64,000 bases of DNA, taken from Tetrastigma voinierianum. Lineage: Eukaryota > Streptophyta > Magnoliopsida > Vitales > Vitaceae. The stretch is from contig JAEQBH010000193.1 in the NCBI GenBank assembly GCA_016808115.1, positions 6,138,001 through 6,202,000 on the forward strand, read 5' to 3'. Made by a program: the position numbers and the translations under genes. The notes below the pieces were generated by a model that searched no databases, was not told the origin of the DNA, and saw only the letters and a program-made list of their open reading frames with translations. Every line of letters starts with the position of its first letter. Position 1 is the stretch's first letter. Below are positions 58,926 through 64,000 of this stretch, piece after piece.

Positions 58926-59138
58926 GCTACAACATTGCTTTTCACCGCCAGACTTCACTTCGCTGCCATTGCCAAATTACACTATTGCCAATTTCGCACC
59001 AATAAATTCTCCTCAGAATAAAATGCATGCTCGCCATGCTTTGTAATTAATGCAACCTTCAAACTTGGTGAATTACTCTCCTATCCTATAACTTAGCTTC
59101 GTTATTAGTGGTTTTGGTATTTTTATACTCGAGAGTCC

Positions 59139-59147
59139 TATAAATAC
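59139..59147 (+). promoter_or_regulatory. TATA box of J
   Basis: TATAAATAC, in plus sense, followed about 80 bp later by 'gtaaataaattcattttcaagc', a plausible polyadenylation context. Confidence 0.65.
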
Positions 59148-60204
59148 CTCATGTTTTGGTGTAATGTAGAGGAGAGGTGAGGAGGAAAGACGTTTGGGTG
59201 ATTTGTAAGTTTACCATCTTGTAAATAAATTCATTTTCAAGCTTTGCTTTTATTTTCTCTTCTCTCTCTTCTTTCTTCTTTCTTCTTTCACTTTCCCCAC
59301 TACAAACGACACCTCGAGATGACAACTCACAGATGCTTGCAAGCCTCCTTCCTCAAGAGGAAGGGAAGCCAGTCGGGCAGCTGGGGCTTAAGCATCACTC
59401 TCATGTACTAAAAAGCTACTGTAGTGTATTTATGGCCCTTATCTTCAAAACTCAGTCGCATAACATACAGATGTTACTGCTCCTTGGCCAATAATACTTC
59501 ATGCTTTAGATCCAGCGCTTGTTTACGTGCAATGCGGGCTCTTAGATGGTCCCTGGGTCGTCTATGAGGTAATATTCACATGTTGTGGTTCTTCAAATTA
59601 GTGGTTAAATAACATTTGCTTTTATTGTTTTCGCTAATACTCCATGCTTTAGGTTCAAAGGTTTCCAGTGAGATGCACTGTGATTCTTTGGATGGTCTCT
59701 TACTAGCCTAGGTCAATACTTCCATGCTTTTGGTTCGCTGCTCTGGTGAGAGATGCAATCATGATTCTTGGGGATCTTTACGAGCCTCTAAAAATGATAA
59801 AAGAATGTTAGGCCTAAACAAAAAGGGCCATAACTACATCCCGTGGTTGACTACTAGGAGGATAAAACCTCGAGGACATGTGTCAGTCTCTAGCTTGCCA
59901 AGGTTATTAGTGACCTAAATCTTCAAAGCACTTCTTCATTGTTAATGCTTTTAACTTTCGCTTTTACAATTCCCTGTTTTTCAAACCATTCCTCGTTCTT
60001 TGAAATTGAATCTTAAAGAGTCCAAATGAAAAAGCCTTACCTTCATGCCCTTAATGCAAACCATTTTTATGAAGAAAACCCATCCCCGTGTTCGAATTCA
60101 GACTAATTACATCACAAAGAGGGGGTCGACTACTCAAGTAGTCAGTGAGCTAGTGATACAAAACATCGTTGGATTTTAAATACCCCTTACCCGTGGCACG
60201 ACCA

Positions 60205-61201
60205 CAAGCATCCCTCAGAGTTGTCATCCCTCAAGGTGCTCTGGGCAGCCCAGAAAATGAAAAAAAGAAAGAGGAGAGAGAAGAGAGAAAAGCAAACCCT
60301 AAAATGAAAGCCGCAGTCAGACAAAATGCAAAAATCGCTTGAAAAGTCGCTTAGGGTTACAAAATCACGGGGGCTTATACATAGCCAACCCAAAGTGTGA
60401 AAATACAAGAAAGCCTAAAAATATCGCTCATACAAGGGACAAGGAGGTAATACACCAAAACTGTGGTCGCTCGCATTAATTACACAAAATCGACAAAAAG
60501 GGTAATTTCGCTTATGCATGAGAATTTCGGGCTAGGATGGCGAAAATTCGCTAGCTTAGCGAATTCTCGACAAATTTAGCTTAAATTTCCTCATACTTAG
60601 CGAAATTCGTTAGCCTAATGAATCATATTATATATTTAAATCAATAAATTTTCACATGATAGTGATTACTACTAGCTTAAATTTCACAAATTCTAGCTTA
60701 AATTTGTGAGAGATAATAAAATGGAGAATTTCGTCAGGCACAGTTGATTTTCGCTATGTAGCGAAATTCGCAAATTTTAGCTTTAGCTTCCAATTCGCTA
60801 GGATTGCGAAATTTTAAATATGGTCAAGGGAATTTTTTCGCAATCCCAAATAAATTTTCGTAATCATAGCGAAATTTCCCGTCAGTCGTTTCCTTCACCG
60901 GCTTGCCTACTCGCACCTTCTATCGCATCACTTTTTCATCATTTTGCCTTCATTTCTTTATCAGATTCGTATTTTGGTGGATTGCCGAAAAATAGTTTCA
61001 ATCTTCATGGTTCGCACATATCTCGATATTTTAACTCCCAAGGTATGCAAAAATCCTGCAAAATAACCAAAATAACCCCTTAAATGGCATAAGTGATACT
61101 ATGACATGAACACCTCAATCGCTTAACTGACATACGATTAGTGCCAGTGCCAAAACCCATCTCAAATAGTGGCTCAAAATAAGACTTGGGGGCACCAATC
61201 A
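60205..61201 (-). repeat. 3' LTR of element K, right part
   Basis: Resumes at 'catccctcagagttgtcatcc' and ends GGGGGCACCAATCA. In sense the LTR starts TGATTGGTGCCCCC. A TATA-like word lies at 60373-60386 (minus GGCTATGTATAAGCC). Total K LTR without J is about 1.71 kb. Confidence 0.8.
60500..60870. repeat. Diverged palindrome array in U3 of K
   Basis: Copies such as 'aattcgctagcttagcgaatt' (about 60547-60567), 'tttcgctatgtagcgaaatt' and 'tcgtaatcatagcgaaattt', interspersed with AT-rich sequence. Confidence 0.75.
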
Positions 61202-62330
61202 CACTTCAACCGACGCGTCATACCCCCAAGAATGCCTAAACAATACTAAGGACATGTATGCGTTGATTTTTCTAAAGTTTATGGTTCAAAAGCGTGTATG
61301 TACAAATAAGCATTACCTTTAAACGTAAGAATTGATACCAAGTTTGAAAACCGACATGAGAGAGGCAAACCATACAAGAACACCTGAGGTCAACATCTGG
61401 ATCCTTACGGTTCCCAACCCGAATTTACACCAAAGTTCAATTTGTTCTTTAATGTAACCATTGAGCCAATAAATTGCAAAATTATCCCCTCCCCTAACTC
61501 CAGCTACTGGCATGGCCTTGCCGGCCGAACAACCTATATGTGAATAGCTACACTTTTCTTTCTTTATTTGACTTCATCAGAGGGTGCAATGCTTAAACCC
61601 GACTTCACCAAAGTTCATGGTAGCTGGGTCCACCGATGACTCCTCAACCAATTAAGGTTTAGGCATCAAGCCAAAAGGATCATCGACCACAAACTCTACA
61701 AGCTTCACCTGACCAATGATTAAAATTGGCACCTACAATCTGCAAACTCTACCTATCCACCCATAATTCAACACTAAGTCGATGACTTCAACCAACAAGG
61801 CTTGTGCATCTGCTTCAAAGGTTCGCCATATACCCTCGACCGTGCTCTGCTTCAAGGCAAAAGTGTCACGACTTTATTTTTCTTTTTCTCTTTTCTTTTT
61901 CTTTTGCTTTTTCTTTTCTTTTCCTTTTTGAAGACTACATTGGTCTTCGATATGGATAACACAACCTATCATGGGTCGCTACCATGCTCAAGGCCTAGCT
62001 TTTTTACAAAGTGAAAGTGAGGTATATAATTTCACAATTTACTGTACAATCTCAAAAGTGTGTTGTGTGAATTAGCTAAGGGGGAATATTCAAGTTGGAA
62101 TACGCTAGGAATCTTAATCGACCAAAACTGAATCATGCATGGAGTTGTTCTAATAAGGTGACAAATGTGGTTTCAATTTTCCATTTTGTTACAATTCACT
62201 GTCTAATTAAAAGCAATTCAATCGTTCAAATTAAAGACAAAAATCGATATACAAAGTGGGGCACAAAAAGTGATATGCAAAAGTGCAATATCAGATATAC
62301 CCAGATAGTTGACAGCCAAAATGGCTAGCA
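61202..62330 (-). other. 3' non-coding region of K
   Basis: Adjoins the LTR with a weak purine tract (minus GGTTGAAGTG). It holds the 'gagggtgcaatg' word (about 61580) and the T/C-rich run at 61870-61930, as in A and G. No reading frame of interest. Confidence 0.5.
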
Positions 62331-64000
62331 GACATAAGAACAAAGCCAAACATACAAAATACCACCGCCTTACCATGCTAATACATGAATCCGCAATAAA
62401 ATTTCAAGAGGCGCTGGCCAAAGTCGATAACTATACAAAATCGGGCAAAGAAACCAAACCACCTCACCCCCGCGGTGGTGGTGGGTCCGTAGCCGCCGCC
62501 GCCGCCGCCAACATATCCAAAGAAGCCATCAGCAAAGGCCTGCCTTCTCGTCAGGAACGCCATGAATACCCAACGTGAAACAAGTGATCCGTCGTTAAGA
62601 TGAAGTGACAAAGTGACCTGTAGTGGCCTCGCCGAGCCGCCAATCTCGGTCCTATGCCGCTCGGGTAGTGCCAAAGAACATGCAAAGATCCATACCGCAG
62701 TCTCGAACTCGACGTGTATGTGCTCCGAGAACGTCAGGCCGTATAAGATGGGCCAAGAGTATCACCGCGACGCAAGTAGCACGCCAGGAGGAGGAGAGAT
62801 GGAGGAGACATATGCAGCCGACTCTCTCCACCCTGGGCTCGGGTGGGCGTGACTATCCGTCCGTGGCGGGGAGTCCCCGCCCCAGATTCGGTACCTCCAG
62901 TCCCGGGTCGGGGCCGAGGAGAAAAAGATATGGCGATGACCATCGCCTCACTCCATCGGGACAGGACCTCGAGGGCATCGAATCCTCCGCCCAACCAGCT
63001 CCTTCCTCGCCGGAAAGCCCATGTGCTCGAGGACATGGCTCAGGAGTCGTGGCAACAACAGTGGAAGACTCTCAGCTCGAACCAGGCCCTTACGGTGGAC
63101 CTTGTCTTCAAAATGCATCAAGGAGGTCATCACCACTAAGGACTAAACCAAGATCCCGAGATCCCAGAAGAGCCTCCAGGATGGCCCCCACGCTCGTAGC
63201 AAAGGTCGCAGCCGGAAGAGGTCGGTCCTGGTCAGTGGATCGGGACAATGAAGATCCGAGGCTGAGTCGCCTCCTCGAAGAGCACTCCAGCCCAGCCGTG
63301 GTGTTCGGGGCAAGAATGATAATTCATCTCCGCCGAGGCGGTGAGACCAATCTCGATAACCCTCCGAACGGCACGCAGATCCGCGCAGCCCACGTCGCCG
63401 AAATGCTCCACCGCTTTCCACTCCTCGGGCGATCGCCTATAGTGAACCGAAGCTCGAGTGGACTAAGCGCTCCCCGGGAGGTCATCGAATAGAATCAGAG
63501 AACCACCGGGGTAATAAAACTCGCTCGCCTACGAATTCGGCAGCTAGAGTAGTTGCTCGCATCACCAAGATCGAGTCCCGACTCGGATCAGCCATCGCTG
63601 GTTTCGGACGTCGAGAATGACTCTGCGAAGTCTCTCGAATGAAGCGCGACGCTCCCCGGAATAGGGTGCCCTACAAACAACGCCTCCGATCTCTCGTGGA
63701 GGGTCGGGCGATAACTCGAGGCGAAGAGGTCGCCCTCCGCGTCATCTGATACCGAGTCCCGATAGATGACCCACCCGGCCACCCGGGCACGGTTCGCTCG
63801 AGGGCCTTGCCTCCCGGATCTCATTTTAGGGACTAAAGTGAGCCGGTCCCATCCTGCCCTGTACTTCAACTCCCCGCGAGGCTCTCGACCCGCCGGAATG
63901 GAACTCGGCATCAGCCTGTCCTTCGAGCCGGACCTGGTTCGCTCTTCGCCGGGGTGGTACTCGAACCTCGACCCGGTCTCGTTGACCCACCGTGCGAACC
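62331..64000. other. GC-rich block of unknown identity
   Basis: From about 62440 the base composition changes sharply to GC-rich, with a (GCC)n run at about 62494-62510 and many CG dinucleotides, and stays so to the window edge. If K were collinear with A, integrase coding sequence should be found here on the minus strand; none of its landmarks is seen. The junction suggests another insertion or a different internal region. I see no LTR end, TSD or known domain. Confidence 0.5.
62623..63492 (+). CDS. 289-codon open frame in GC-rich block, function unknown
   Basis: The longest uninterrupted frame in the window. The product is rich in Arg, Ser, Pro and Gly (for example MASPSRQSRSYAARVVP at the start and RSSSGLSAPREVIE at the end), with no motif I recognise. 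Its composition resembles low-complexity N-termini of some plant Ty3/Gypsy Gag proteins, but that is not enough to assign it. GC-rich DNA lacks stop codons by chance, and frames of 98-107 codons lie on the other strand and in other frames (62843-63139, 63143-63421 and 63588-63911), so this may not be a gene. Confidence 0.2.
   Translation: MASPSRQSRSYAARVVPKNMQRSIPQSRTRRVCAPRTSGRIRWAKSITATQVARQEEERWRRHMQPTLSTLGSGGRDYPSVAGSPRPRFGTSSPGSGPRRKRYGDDHRLTPSGQDLEGIESSAQPAPSSPESPCARGHGSGVVATTVEDSQLEPGPYGGPCLQNASRRSSPLRTKPRSRDPRRASRMAPTLVAKVAAGRGRSWSVDRDNEDPRLSRLLEEHSSPAVVFGARMIIHLRRGGETNLDNPPNGTQIRAAHVAEMLHRFPLLGRSPIVNRSSSGLSAPREVIE

Larger units (their letters stand above)
58399..60204 (+). mobile_element. 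Solo LTR J (G-family relative) inside K's LTR
   Basis: In plus sense it starts (C)GATAAGGCTCAAAAAGTGC, followed by 'ataggttttgagtacttttga', the G-family LTR start. It ends with 'aacccatccccgtgttcgaattcag' type sequence (60069-60093) and CCCGTGGCACGACCA, the G-family LTR end. The orientation is opposite to its host. No clear 5-bp duplication. At 1.8 kb it is longer than other family members; 59290-59900 (with tandem 'catgcttta..ttc' segments) has no counterpart in the others. Confidence 0.75.

Overview
The window is repetitive plant nuclear DNA. I see no host gene, tRNA, rRNA or CRISPR array. It is built almost entirely from LTR retrotransposons and solo LTRs inserted into one another. Evidence for a flowering plant with a large, repeat-rich genome: Ty3/Gypsy gag-pol remnants of the Athila/Tat (OTA) type, LTRs of 1.3-3.0 kb with 5-bp target duplications, and a primer-binding site complementary to the 3' end of plant tRNA-Asp. 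I cannot name the species.

Layout, left to right. 1-315: piece of a long LTR ('M' family). 316-2953: 3' LTR of Athila-like element F (minus), with its 3' internal region to 3754. 3755-15347: element H of the 'G' LTR family (truncated left LTR, gag and protease remnants, right LTR 13862-15347), holding a compact element G (7713-13778) flanked by GTCAC on both sides. 15348-44958: element A (minus), whose pol can be read through in six pieces (17219-18319, 21321-21587, 23959-25363, 38871-38913, 40714-40944, 43536-44210), separated by solo LTR M1 (18320-21320, AGAAC duplication), solo LTR L (21588-23958, CATGG duplication), two-LTR element B (25364-38870), solo LTR C (38914-40713) and solo LTR M2 (40945-43535). 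44959-48170: 5' end of plus-strand element D, inserted in A's gag. 48171-57685: 3' part of minus-strand element E, inserted in D. 57686-61201: 3' LTR of element K (G family), inserted in E's protease and itself split by solo LTR J (58399-60204). 61202-62330: K's 3' region. About 62440-64000: a GC-rich block unlike everything else.

Read as insertions, the order is M3 > F > H/A > D > E > K > J, seven levels deep, with G, M1, L, B, C and M2 as further insertions into H/A.

The most striking shared feature: three unrelated LTR families each carry, just upstream of the TATA box in U3, an array of short CpG-bearing palindromic words. These are GTCGCGAC in the Athila-like LTRs (B, D, E, F, L), TTTCGCTATSATAGCGAAA in the G family (H, G, A, K; diverged in J), and CTTCGCC-AA-GGCGAAG in C. 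D and E LTRs of one family also lie inverted only about 490 bp apart, so transcription from D's promoter would run through a long inverted repeat.

Coordinates of element ends come from reading TG...CA termini, target duplications and continuity of the interrupted host reading frame by eye. Internal domain limits are approximate. No gene here looks able to make a full protein.
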